DNA of 9,584 nt, from NCBI GenBank assembly GCA_947464515.1, contig CANHXF010000047.1:1-9584 (forward strand), read 5' to 3'. Below the pieces are notes generated by a model. It was not told the DNA's origin, searched no databases, and saw only the letters and a program-made list of their open reading frames with translations. This DNA is from Flavobacteriales bacterium. GTDB taxonomy: Bacteria; Bacteroidota; Bacteroidia; NS11-12g; UBA955. Below are positions 1 to 7,829 of this stretch, in pieces. Each line of letters starts with the position of its first letter. Positions within the stretch are counted from its first letter, which is position 1. A program made the position numbers and the translations under genes.

Positions 1-1321
1 TAGTGGTGGCACTAGAAACTGTGGTTTTTTTGACATTGTTTAATATGATCGCCCATTGCATGCGAGCATTTTCTATTGCTGCGATTGCATAACTGTACTT
101 GCTTTGGTTGTTGGTGAATTGTGTCCAATACCTAATATCCTTTGTCGCTGTTTTTACGTCCCACTGATTTCTTAATGTGTCGATAGCTGCTACGCCAATC
201 TGTTGATACCTAGGCTGTTTTTTTGCCCAATCGCGCATTTCAAATTCTTCGTTGTTTCTTGCATTCACCAATTGAGTTCTGCGCAAACCCTGGATTTTAC
301 CGCGATAATTCTTTTCAACGTTTTCAAGACTTTGTACATCCCCGGCGAATGCCAACCTTTCGGCCTCATTGTCTTTGGTGATGTCTTTAATTTGTGATAG
401 GTACCACGCGTAGAATCCTTGAATTTTCGGAAGATTTACGTTCTCTTGGAAAGCCAAATAGGGTGCAGTTTCGTTGCGGAATGTCCTTCCTGGATAGCCC
501 ATAATAAATACGAAATCGCCTTCTTTAGTGCCTTTTGGATTGATTTTCAATGTTTTTGCTGGTGTGTAAGGCACGTTATCCTTGTTATAGGCTGCGGGTT
601 TTCCGTCTTTTCCCACATATACTCTAACCAAACTAAAATCGCCGTTATGTCTTGGCCACTCCCAATTGTCTGAATCACCACCAAACTGTCCGATGGTAAC
701 GGGAGGCGCCAATACCAATCGCACGTCTTTAAGGTAAACATAGCGGAAAAGGGTATAGGTCTTGCCGACAAACATTTCTGAGATTTCGATGCTTTTTTCT
801 GGGTGTTTTGCAGATTCCGCAGCTACGATTTTTCCGATATTCTGTTTGATTTTTGTCGCCCGTTCACTAGGTGATGTGTTTGCGTCGATGTCTTGAAGTA
901 CCATTGCCGAAACATCTTCATAGCTTTCTGTGATTTTGCATGGCATGTTGATGGGGATTTCCTTTTCCTTGGTTTGGGCTACGAATCCGTTTTCGAGATA
1001 GTTGTTTTCTACCGTACTCGCATCGGCCACTCCACCATAAACACAGTGGTGGTTTGTGATAATCAATCCTTCTTTGGAAATGAAACTACCGGTGCAACCG
1101 CCCACTTTTACCAAGGCATTGGTAAGGCTGAGTCCGTTGGGATTGAAAATGTCTTCCCCTTCGAGTTTGAGGCCTGCGTTTTTTAAGTCAGTTATGTTGA
1201 CATAATTCAAAGGGAACATCCCCTCTTCTGGTTTGTGCGATTGGAATACGAAAGCAACCAAGGCCAAAGCGAGGGTTGTTGGCGCTATTGATTTTGCAAA
1301 TTTCACAACAGTGTTTCTCAT
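1..1321 (-). CDS. S46 family dipeptidyl-peptidase (DPP7/DPP11 type), 3' end outside the window
   Basis: Reading the minus strand from the ATG whose A is at 1321 gives an uninterrupted frame of 440 codons to the window edge; family members are about 700-720 residues, so roughly 60% is present. The N-terminus has a basic start and a hydrophobic stretch (about residues 12-26), consistent with a signal peptide and periplasmic location. A chymotrypsin-like core follows: TNHHC at residues 89-93, with His92 as likely catalytic histidine, and GGDSDNWEWPRHNGDFS at 214-230, with Asp228 as likely catalytic aspartate. VFIMGYPGRTFR at 271-282 is also typical. The catalytic serine and the residue separating DPP7 (hydrophobic P1) from DPP11 (Asp/Glu P1) lie in the missing part, so the specificity is open. 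The family removes dipeptides from peptide N-termini. It is transcribed divergently from the TerC gene. Several plus-strand open frames across this stretch are antisense shadows. Confidence 0.95.
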   Translation of the reverse strand, partial: MRNTVVKFAKSIAPTTLALALVAFVFQSHKPEEGMFPLNYVNITDLKNAGLKLEGEDIFNPNGLSLTNALVKVGGCTGSFISKEGLIITNHHCVYGGVADASTVENNYLENGFVAQTKEKEIPINMPCKITESYEDVSAMVLQDIDANTSPSERATKIKQNIGKIVAAESAKHPEKSIEISEMFVGKTYTLFRYVYLKDVRLVLAPPVTIGQFGGDSDNWEWPRHNGDFSLVRVYVGKDGKPAAYNKDNVPYTPAKTLKINPKGTKEGDFVFIMGYPGRTFRNETAPYLAFQENVNLPKIQGFYAWYLSQIKDITKDNEAERLAFAGDVQSLENVEKNYRGKIQGLRRTQLVNARNNEEFEMRDWAKKQPRYQQIGVAAIDTLRNQWDVKTATKDIRYWTQFTNNQSKYSYAIAAIENARMQWAIILNNVKKTTVSSATT

Positions 1322-1327
1322 GTTTGG

Positions 1328-1335
1328 CAAATCTA
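1328..1335 (-). promoter_or_regulatory. Bacteroidota -7 element for the S46 peptidase gene
   Basis: The minus strand reads TAGATTTG, an exact match to TAnnTTTG, ending 6 nt before the ATG at 1321. I see no good TTG-type -33 element at the usual 19-21 bp distance. If used, transcription would start within a few bases of the start codon. Confidence 0.5.
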
Positions 1336-1355
1336 CCAAATTCTATTGGGAGTCT

Positions 1356-1368
1356 TAGCATATTGCTA
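1356..1368. promoter_or_regulatory. 13-bp palindrome in the divergent promoter, possible operator
   Basis: TAGCA-TAT-TGCTA is a perfect inverted repeat of 5-bp arms with a 3-bp spacer. Its centre (1362) is within 5 bp of the midpoint between the two start codons, in the region where both -33 elements would fall. A repeat this short can arise by chance, so an operator role is inference. Confidence 0.25.
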
Positions 1369-1379
1369 TCGGAAGGCTT

Positions 1380-1387
1380 TACCTTTG
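1380..1387 (+). promoter_or_regulatory. Bacteroidota -7 element for the TerC-family gene
   Basis: TACCTTTG matches TAnnTTTG exactly and ends 6 nt before the ATG at 1394, the same spacing as the opposing box at 1328-1335. The nearest TTG (1363-1365) is only 14 bp upstream, closer than usual, so the -33 element is weak or absent. Confidence 0.5.
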
Positions 1388-1393
1388 TAGGGC

Positions 1394-2452
1394 ATGTTTT
1401 CACAGTTTGTTTTTGTTGGATTATTCTTCGTTGTGCTAATGATTGGAATGCTCTGGGATTTGGGCGTTTTTTCAAAAACTACGGAAGTGGAGGTTAGCGC
1501 CAAACAGGCCATCAAGCACACCGCGGTTTGGTTTGGGATCGGACTTTTGATGACTGTAGCGGTGTATTTCTTTCACGGTCAGTTGCATCAAATTTCTACG
1601 TTGCAAGATTTGCAGAGGTATGCATCTCAATATCGAGTAGATCTTGAATTGGGTAGAGGTTTTGAATATGCAATGTCTGACTTCTCGAGAACCTCATCGA
1701 TTAGTTATTTGAGTGGATTTTTATTGGAATACGCGTTGAGCGTTGATAATCTATTTGTGATTTTGTTGATTTTTCAGTCCTTCAAGATGAATGGTCAGAA
1801 TCAGAAACGAATTTTAATTTGGGGCGTACTTGGTGCCATCGTGCTGAGATTCTTCTTTATTTATCTCGGTACAGAGATGGTCAGCCGTTTCGCGTGGGTG
1901 ATGTATTTGTTTGGTGCATTTTTGATTTACAGTGGTTTTAAAATGTTAACTGCTGGCGAGGACGATTCTTTCGATACGGTGAATCACCCGGTGATTCGTT
2001 TTACCCGGAGGTGGTTCCGAATTTGGGATAAAAACCCTGACGAAACTCGCTTCTTTGTGAGAAATGAAGGCTTGTTGTATGTCACAATTCCTTTTTTGGT
2101 TTTGATTATTGTAGACATTACCGATGTGGTTTTTGCGGTTGATAGTGTTCCGGCTGTATTCGGTGTGACAACCGATCCATATTTGGTGTTTTTCTCGAAT
2201 ATTTTTGCGGTGATGGGACTTCGCTCATTGTATTTTTTACTCGGTGCAGGGATGGATCAGTTCTATAGTTTGAAATATGGACTGTCGATGATTCTCGTTT
2301 ACATAGGACTTAAAATGTTACTTGAAAAATGGGCTCATCAGTATGGATTTAATGAAATTCACAACCTGTTGATTATCATCGGAATACTTGCACTTAGCAT
2401 TTTTTGGTCGGTTTGGTTCCCTAAAGCGAACTTAGATTCACCAAAAGAATAG
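1394..2452 (+). CDS. TerC/Alx-family integral membrane protein
   Basis: This 352-residue multi-pass inner-membrane protein has the two TerC signatures: LEYALSVDNLFVILLIF (111-127) and DITDVVFAVDSVPAVFGVT (241-259), with membrane-embedded acidic residues Asp118, Asp241, Asp244 and Asp250. FFSNIFAVMGLRSLYFLL (266-283) is also typical. About eight hydrophobic segments are visible, the first at residues 4-20, which supports the ATG at 1394 because a later start would lose it. Characterised relatives (Alx, MeeF) export manganese; others are linked to tellurite resistance or to metal loading of exported proteins, so metal-ion export is the best family-level guess. Residues 62-105 form a polar stretch between the second and third hydrophobic segments that seems longer than in E. 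coli Alx. It is divergent from the S46 gene, with a 69-bp gap to carA. Confidence 0.93.
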   Translation: MFSQFVFVGLFFVVLMIGMLWDLGVFSKTTEVEVSAKQAIKHTAVWFGIGLLMTVAVYFFHGQLHQISTLQDLQRYASQYRVDLELGRGFEYAMSDFSRTSSISYLSGFLLEYALSVDNLFVILLIFQSFKMNGQNQKRILIWGVLGAIVLRFFFIYLGTEMVSRFAWVMYLFGAFLIYSGFKMLTAGEDDSFDTVNHPVIRFTRRWFRIWDKNPDETRFFVRNEGLLYVTIPFLVLIIVDITDVVFAVDSVPAVFGVTTDPYLVFFSNIFAVMGLRSLYFLLGAGMDQFYSLKYGLSMILVYIGLKMLLEKWAHQYGFNEIHNLLIIIGILALSIFWSVWFPKANLDSPKE

Positions 2453-2479
2453 TCAGTATACCACAATTTACCCACAATG

Positions 2480-2511
2480 TTTGAGTGCTTGAGTTAAATA
2501 TACGAAATTTG
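2480..2511 (+). promoter_or_regulatory. Probable promoter of carA-eno
   Basis: TTTG (2480-2483) and GAAATTTG (2504-2511) are separated by 20 bp. The second differs from TAnnTTTG only at the first T. The -7 box ends 10 nt before the GTG start of carA, so the leader would be only a few bases long. Confidence 0.45.
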
Positions 2512-2521
2512 AATCCTTGAA

Positions 2522-3625
2522 GTGAATGCACAACTAACCCCCGCACTTTTAGTGCTACAAGATGGTACCGTTTTCGAAGGTACAGCCATAGGCAAGATTG
2601 GTACAACTACCGGCGAAATTTGTTTTAATACAGGAATGACTGGCTATCAGGAGGTGTTTACCGACCCTTCTTATTTTGGTCAGATCCTAGTAATGACATC
2701 AGATCACATCGGAAACTACGGAGTTCACGATGAGGAAATTGAAAGCGACGGTATAAAAATCGCGGGTCTTGTCTGCAAGAAATTCTCACACAATTATTCG
2801 CGTAAAAATGGCTCTGATAGTTTAGATAGCTATTTTATGTCGAACGGATTGGTGGGCATCTCTGAAATCGATACGCGTCAGTTGGTTCGTCACCTAAGAG
2901 AGACGGGCGCAAAGAATGCAATCATATCTTCGGAAAACTTTGATGTGCCTTCGCTGTTGGAACAACTCAATGCGGTTCCTTCAATGGATGGTTTGGAGTT
3001 GGCGTCGAAGGTATCGACGGGTGCTTTTCATACCATGGGAAATGAGGATGCGCCTTTGCGTGTTGCTTTGTTGGATTATGGAAATAAGTTAAATATCTCA
3101 CGTTGCTTGGTTGACCGAGGTTGTTATTTGGGCATCTTCCCCTGGAACGCAACGGCGGAAGAAGTAATGGCGTGGAATCCGGATGGCTTGATGATTAGCA
3201 ATGGCCCTGGAGATCCAGCGTCGATGGATTATGCGATCAAAGCGGTAAAAACCATTGTGGATTCGGGAATGCCAACTTTTGGAATCTGTTTAGGACACCA
3301 GTTGTTGAGTTTGGCGAGCGGTTTAAAAACATATAAAATGCATCACGGTCACCGTGGATTGAATCACCCGGTAAAGAATTTGGTTACGGGTAGAAGTGAA
3401 ATCACAAGTCAGAACCATGGTTTTGCTGTGGAGTACGATGAAAATTTGAGTTCAACAGTTCAATTAACCCATATCAATTTGAATGATGATACGGTGGAGG
3501 GGATTGCGCGATTGGATGTTCCTGCCTTTTCTGTGCAGCATCACCCAGAAGCATCGCCCGGACCCCATGACTCGTTGTATTTATTCGATCAATTTGTAGA
3601 AATGGTTCAAAAACATAAAAAATAA
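2522..3625 (+). CDS. carA: Carbamoyl-phosphate synthase small (glutaminase) subunit
   Basis: CarA hydrolyses glutamine and passes ammonia to CarB, which makes carbamoyl phosphate for arginine and pyrimidine synthesis in the cytoplasm. The 367 residues hold the N-terminal CPSase domain (LQDGTVFEG at 12-20; GEICFNTGMTGYQEVFTDPS at 31-50) and a class I glutamine amidotransferase domain from about 180. The catalytic triad is visible: Cys256 in GICLGHQ, and His341 and Glu343 in VQHHPEASPGPHD. The start is GTG: an in-frame TGA lies at 2510-2512, no ATG or TTG comes between, and the first in-frame ATG (codon 39) is inside the conserved domain. An ATG at 2526 is out of frame and stops after three codons. 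eno follows 2 bp downstream, so the two are almost certainly co-transcribed; carB is not in the window. Confidence 0.97.
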   Translation: MNAQLTPALLVLQDGTVFEGTAIGKIGTTTGEICFNTGMTGYQEVFTDPSYFGQILVMTSDHIGNYGVHDEEIESDGIKIAGLVCKKFSHNYSRKNGSDSLDSYFMSNGLVGISEIDTRQLVRHLRETGAKNAIISSENFDVPSLLEQLNAVPSMDGLELASKVSTGAFHTMGNEDAPLRVALLDYGNKLNISRCLVDRGCYLGIFPWNATAEEVMAWNPDGLMISNGPGDPASMDYAIKAVKTIVDSGMPTFGICLGHQLLSLASGLKTYKMHHGHRGLNHPVKNLVTGRSEITSQNHGFAVEYDENLSSTVQLTHINLNDDTVEGIARLDVPAFSVQHHPEASPGPHDSLYLFDQFVEMVQKHKK

Positions 3626-3627
3626 TC

Positions 3628-4914
3628 ATGAGCGAAATAACCCATATTCAAGCAAGACAGATTTTGGATTCTAGAGGCAATCCAACAATTGAAGCAGAAG
3701 TTTTCACCGAAGACGGTGGATTTGGAAGAGCTGCTGTGCCATCAGGTGCTAGTACTGGTATCCATGAGGCGGCGGAATTGCGCGACAATGAAATGGATGT
3801 CTACCTTGGAAAAGGTGTGATGCAGGCTGTTGAGAACGTGAACGGTCAGATTTCTGAAGCCTTGGAAGGTATGGAAGTGTGTGCTCAAAATGAGATTGAT
3901 GCCATGATGATCGACATGGATGGCACACCTAATAAATCCAGGTTGGGTGCCAATGCGATTTTGGCAGTGTCGTTGGCCTGTGCAAGAGCTGCGGCCGATG
4001 AGTTGGGAATGCCATTGTATAAATATGTCGGTGGTGTGAATGCAAATGTTTTGCCTGTTCCAATGATGAACATCCTGAACGGCGGTGCGCACGCGGATAA
4101 CAAGATTGATTTTCAAGAGTTTATGGTCATGCCTGTAAAGGCAGAGAGCTTCTCTCATGGTTTACGCATGGGCGTTGAGGTTTTTCATCATCTAAAATCG
4201 GTATTGAAGTCGGCTGGTTATAGCACGAACGTTGGCGATGAAGGGGGTTTTGCACCTAATATTCAAAGCAACGAAGAGGCAATCGAAATTGTGTTGAGGG
4301 CGATTGAAAAGGCAGGATACCGTCCGGGTGAGGATATTTTCATTGCCATGGATGCTGCAACGAGTGAGTTTTACGACGAGAAGACGGGTTTGTATACCTT
4401 TAAGAAATCCGATGGTCGCGTGTTTACCGGTGATCAAATGGTAGACTACTGGGCGGATTGGTGTAACAGATATCCAATTGTATCGGTGGAGGATGGTTGT
4501 GCTGAGGACGATTGGGCGAGCTGGAAAAAATTGACAGATGCGGTTGGAAGTAAGGTTCAGTTGGTGGGCGACGATTTGTTTGTGACCAATGTGGATCGTT
4601 TGCAGCGCGGAATCAATGAAGGAATTGCCAATAGTATTTTGATTAAGGTGAATCAGATTGGAACGTTAACCGAGACCTTGAATGCGATTCAGTTGGCGAC
4701 ACGTCATTCCTATAGCAACGTGATTAGTCATCGCAGTGGTGAAACAGAAGATTCTACGATTGCTGATTTGGCGGTTGCGATGAACAGCGGACAGATCAAG
4801 ACGGGTAGTGCTTCTCGTTCTGATAGGATGGCGAAATACAATCAGTTGTTGCGTATTGAGGAGGAGTTGGGAGAGAATGCGATTTACGCCGGCAGTATGT
4901 TTAAGTATTGTTAA
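3628..4914 (+). CDS. eno: Enolase (phosphopyruvate hydratase)
   Basis: Enolase interconverts 2-phosphoglycerate and phosphoenolpyruvate in glycolysis and gluconeogenesis. The 428-residue length is normal and every key element is present: mobile loop VPSGASTG (37-44), His155 in GGAHADN, Glu164 in DFQEFM, the general acid-base Glu205 in GDEGGFAP, Mg ligands Asp242 (AMDAATSEFY), Glu288 (SVEDG) and Asp315 (GDDLFVTN), catalytic Lys340 in ILIKVNQIGT, SHRSGETED (367-375) and Lys391 in IKTGS. The ATG lies 2 bp after the carA stop with no room for its own promoter, so expression probably depends on the carA promoter and translational coupling. A strong terminator follows the stop codon. A pairing of carA with eno also occurs in other Bacteroidota as far as I recall. 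Confidence 0.99.
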   Translation: MSEITHIQARQILDSRGNPTIEAEVFTEDGGFGRAAVPSGASTGIHEAAELRDNEMDVYLGKGVMQAVENVNGQISEALEGMEVCAQNEIDAMMIDMDGTPNKSRLGANAILAVSLACARAAADELGMPLYKYVGGVNANVLPVPMMNILNGGAHADNKIDFQEFMVMPVKAESFSHGLRMGVEVFHHLKSVLKSAGYSTNVGDEGGFAPNIQSNEEAIEIVLRAIEKAGYRPGEDIFIAMDAATSEFYDEKTGLYTFKKSDGRVFTGDQMVDYWADWCNRYPIVSVEDGCAEDDWASWKKLTDAVGSKVQLVGDDLFVTNVDRLQRGINEGIANSILIKVNQIGTLTETLNAIQLATRHSYSNVISHRSGETEDSTIADLAVAMNSGQIKTGSASRSDRMAKYNQLLRIEEELGENAIYAGSMFKYC

Positions 4915-4932
4915 GATTTTCGATACAAAGAG

Positions 4933-4962
4933 AAAAAAGGCCCGCTGCGCGGGCCTTTTTTT
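4933..4962 (+). terminator. Rho-independent terminator after eno
   Basis: A perfect 7-bp GC stem, GGCCCGC (4939-4945) and GCGGGCC (4949-4955), has a TGC loop. It is flanked by six A (4933-4938) and seven T (4956-4962), which lengthen the stem and supply the U-tract. It starts 19 bp after the eno stop and closes the carA-eno unit. The A-run would give a U-tract on the other strand too, but no minus-strand gene ends here. Confidence 0.93.
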
Positions 4963-4972
4963 ATGCATAATT

Positions 4973-5004
4973 TTTGCGACTCTCGGTGTGATTTGATATC
5001 TTGC
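4973..5004 (+). promoter_or_regulatory. Possible promoter of the M36 protease gene
   Basis: TTTG (4973-4976) lies 20 bp before TATCTTGC (4997-5004), an imperfect match to TAnnTTTG. The box ends 6 nt before the ATG at 5011, the spacing seen at the S46 and TerC genes. It lies just past the eno terminator, where a new promoter is needed. Confidence 0.35.
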
Positions 5005-5010
5005 AATTTC

Positions 5011-7728
5011 ATGCTTACTAGACAGTTCAAACAATTTGTATTGATTGGCATTTTTGCCGTCAGTTTTAAAGCGAATGCTCAAAATTCTGTTCCTACATTA
5101 ACCAAAGCCAAAGTTCTTCAAACTGCCATGGATCTAGCGGCGGCCGGGAAATGGGGATTGGTGAAGGAAGATATGGCCGCCGCTCAAATTCAGGATTTAT
5201 ATCGTGATGGCAGCGGGGTAACTCATGCTTATGTTGTGCAAACCATTCAAGGCGTTCCCGTAATGAATGGTGTAATGGGTCTGCATTTTAACGCAAATGG
5301 TGATTTATTGTACTCTACCAATAGAACCGTGGCACACGCATCGGACCACCTGATAGGGTCATTCGCATCTTTGGATAAGGAAGTACTTGGCGCAAAAGCC
5401 ATCGAACAAGAAAATATCTTGGCTAGCAACGTGATTTCAGATGGCAGCAACGAATCGTCGATTTTCCCTACAACCGGAATCAAATGGCAACCGATGACCA
5501 TCGGAACCCAATTCGATGAAACAAAGTTCTATACTCAAATGATGGCGTGGCCCAACGAAAAGGGAGATTTAATCGCTACTCAGTATTTTGTGTTCTATAA
5601 TTCTGCAACGTCAGACTGGGTGAATTTATGGATCGATGCTACGGGTAAGATCTTGCAACGACATAGTTGGACCGTTCATTGTACCCCAAAAGCAGTATCT
5701 GCAGAGGATAAAAATATTGCAAACCAAGCTTCATTGTCGGCCCTAGAAGCAAATCGTCCGCTCATTGGAAAAAGCGCTTCTCAGAATTTGTTGTTATTAG
5801 GTAGCAAACCTCTACAACGCCGCGGCGATGGTGCAACTTATAAGTCATTCTCTTTCCCAACGGAAAGCCCTTTGTATGGCAGTCCTTCTTCTTTGACAAG
5901 TCCAGCCGACGCCCAAGCATCGCCGTTTGGATGGCATGATGTGGATGGCAAAGCCGGTGCGGAATACACAATTACTCGTGGAAATAATGTCTATGCCTCG
6001 GAAGATGTCGCTGGAAAAAACACGCCTGGAAAATCTCCAGATGGTGGCGCTGCCCTAGCCTTTAATTTGGCTTACGATCCTGCAGAGCCCAATCCCGTGA
6101 ATTATCAAGATTTCGCCATTGGTAATTTGTTTGTGGTTAATAATTTGATGCACGACATTTCGCAACGTTACGGTTTTGATGAACCCAGTGGGAATTTTCA
6201 GCGGACCAACTACGATGGTTTTGGCGCTGCCAATGATGCCGTGAATGCGGATGCTCAAGATGGTAGCGGTACGAATAATGCAAACATGTCGACCCCGCCC
6301 GATGGTTCAGCCCCTCGCATGCAAATGTATATTTGGGATGGTGTAGGCGCTAAGGCCAACTTGGTTGTCGACAGTAAAGGGACAAAATACGGCGTAGGTA
6401 TCACAGACGGAAACTGGGGCAAGAAAATTACTGCCGTTCCAACCAAAGGGAAATTGGTGTTGGTGAAAGACAATACAAATCCTGTTACAAATAAGTGTTG
6501 CACCGGGTTAACCAATAGTGCGGAATTAAAAGGGAATTTTGCCGCCATCGTCCGCGGCGGATGCACGTTTGTTCAGAAAGTTTACCGCGCACAATCCAAC
6601 GGAGCAACGGCAGCGATTTTGCTAGATACATCTTCTGCTGATGCCGTAATTACAATGGCAACTGACAATACGGCTCAAGCCAACAAGGTGACAATTCCGG
6701 TGATTTTTGTGCGTTTTTCAAATGCCAATGAATTGAGGTCGTTTTTGGCTGATTCTTCTTTCAATATAACGTTTTACGATAGTTCTGCTTATGCAAAAAA
6801 GACGGATAGCGATTTAGATTTGGGCGTGATGGGTCATGAATATACCCATGGGATTTCTACCCGTTTAACATGCGGACCTTCAAACTCTAATGGTTTGAGC
6901 AATGCCGAGCAAATGGGCGAAGGATGGAGTGATTTTATTGGGTTGGCATTTACTGCAAAAAAGGGCGATGTGGGTTCTAAGCCTCGCGGGGTTGGAAATT
7001 GGTTGTTTGGCCAAGATCAAACAGGGGATGGCATTCGTACCTATCCATATTCAACCAATATGTCGTTGAATCCTCATACCTACGGTAACTTGGCAAAAGC
7101 GGCATCAGGCGTGCAAACCGAAGTTCATTACACGGGTGAAATTTGGTGTGCTATGCTTTGGGATATGTATTGGGGCTATGTAGATAAATACGGTTTTGAT
7201 GAGGATTTATACAACGGAACCGGCGGAAACAATCGTGCAGTTCAAGTGGTGATTGATGCCATGAAGTTACAGCCTTGCGGTCCTGGGTTTGTGGATGCGC
7301 GCGATGCGATTTTGGCGGCCGACAGTATTCGTTATGGCGGAGCAAATAAGAAAATTATCTGGGATGCGTTTGCTCGCAGAGGTTTGGGTTATTCTGCTGC
7401 CCAAGGTAGCGCTGGCAACTGTGCTGATGGAGAAGAAGCGTTTGACTTGCCTCCAGCTCCCGTATCGCAAGTGAATCAAATAGAACAAAATTGGTTGAAG
7501 GTTCATCCCAATCCAGCGACAGATGTTTTCGTTATCGAGCCGATGTCGGTTTTGAAAATCGAATCAGCAGTGGTATTTGATATCAAAGGCGCGGTTCATT
7601 CGGTTCAGACTACATCGTTGAATGGTGGCGGTTTGGCTTTGGATGTAAGTAGATTATCGTCTGGAATTTATTGGGTTCAGGTAAAAGCGGGTTCAGAATT
7701 GGCTGCGATTAAGCTCGTAAAGCCTTAA
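5011..7728 (+). CDS. Secreted M36 (fungalysin-like) zinc metalloprotease with PA domain and T9SS sorting domain
   Basis: Endopeptidase, probably exported by Sec and then across the outer membrane by type IX secretion. Read from 5011 (905 residues), the order is: signal peptide (1-24, ending ANAQ); fungalysin/thermolysin-type propeptide (about 50-105); linker; catalytic domain with NLMHDISQRYGFDEPSGNFQ (378-397); PA domain (about 450-590; RGGCTFVQK at 515-523); zinc motif HEYTH (609-613, catalytic Glu610) and third ligand Glu637 in GEGWSD; C-terminal domain (about 829-905) with HPNPATDVFVI, RLSSGIYWVQV and final KLVKP, a type A T9SS signal. The frame stays open back to an ATG at 4963, but that start lies in the tail of the eno terminator and would put 16 polar residues before the signal peptide, so I chose 5011. 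It stands alone between a terminator and the plsY promoter region. Confidence 0.95.
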   Translation: MLTRQFKQFVLIGIFAVSFKANAQNSVPTLTKAKVLQTAMDLAAAGKWGLVKEDMAAAQIQDLYRDGSGVTHAYVVQTIQGVPVMNGVMGLHFNANGDLLYSTNRTVAHASDHLIGSFASLDKEVLGAKAIEQENILASNVISDGSNESSIFPTTGIKWQPMTIGTQFDETKFYTQMMAWPNEKGDLIATQYFVFYNSATSDWVNLWIDATGKILQRHSWTVHCTPKAVSAEDKNIANQASLSALEANRPLIGKSASQNLLLLGSKPLQRRGDGATYKSFSFPTESPLYGSPSSLTSPADAQASPFGWHDVDGKAGAEYTITRGNNVYASEDVAGKNTPGKSPDGGAALAFNLAYDPAEPNPVNYQDFAIGNLFVVNNLMHDISQRYGFDEPSGNFQRTNYDGFGAANDAVNADAQDGSGTNNANMSTPPDGSAPRMQMYIWDGVGAKANLVVDSKGTKYGVGITDGNWGKKITAVPTKGKLVLVKDNTNPVTNKCCTGLTNSAELKGNFAAIVRGGCTFVQKVYRAQSNGATAAILLDTSSADAVITMATDNTAQANKVTIPVIFVRFSNANELRSFLADSSFNITFYDSSAYAKKTDSDLDLGVMGHEYTHGISTRLTCGPSNSNGLSNAEQMGEGWSDFIGLAFTAKKGDVGSKPRGVGNWLFGQDQTGDGIRTYPYSTNMSLNPHTYGNLAKAASGVQTEVHYTGEIWCAMLWDMYWGYVDKYGFDEDLYNGTGGNNRAVQVVIDAMKLQPCGPGFVDARDAILAADSIRYGGANKKIIWDAFARRGLGYSAAQGSAGNCADGEEAFDLPPAPVSQVNQIEQNWLKVHPNPATDVFVIEPMSVLKIESAVVFDIKGAVHSVQTTSLNGGGLALDVSRLSSGIYWVQVKAGSELAAIKLVKP

Positions 7729-7740
7729 TTTTATTTTCGG

Positions 7741-7748
7741 TATATTTG
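7741..7748 (+). promoter_or_regulatory. Candidate -7 element for plsY-clpS
   Basis: TATATTTG matches TAnnTTTG exactly and lies 12 bp after the M36 stop codon. No clear -33 element is visible at the usual distance. A start just downstream would give a leader of about 75 nt to the ATG at 7830, or about 25 nt to the alternative TTG at 7779. Confidence 0.4.
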
Positions 7749-7829
7749 TAAAACTAAAAAACAAGGTTTGATGCGTGTTTGAGCGTTTTTGATCTTGGTT
7801 TTTGGATAATTAGATCACTGAAATTCGGA

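Noticed and set aside
203..1186. Plus-strand open frames at 203-397, 419-673 and 893-1186
   Set aside because: All lie antisense to the S46 peptidase, show no recognisable domain and have cysteine- and phenylalanine-rich shadow composition.
3742..4158. 138-codon minus-strand open frame inside eno
   Set aside because: Antisense to a fully conserved enolase, with His/Ile-rich composition and no domain or promoter.
4963..5010. Upstream ATG at 4963 as the M36 protease start
   Set aside because: It lies at the end of the eno terminator and would add 16 polar residues before a good signal peptide.
6328..6335. Exact TAnnTTTG match inside the M36 gene (and another at 8635-8642 in clpS)
   Set aside because: Inside coding sequence with no gene start nearby, about what chance predicts; recorded as background for the promoter calls.
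7715..7740. Possible terminator after the M36 protease gene
   Set aside because: The AAGCT/AGCCTT pairing is weak and the T-rich stretch is interrupted, so no convincing hairpin forms.
7771..7782. Three-codon ATG frame in the plsY leader as a regulatory peptide
   Set aside because: Too short, with no attenuator-like hairpins, so it is not annotated as a gene.
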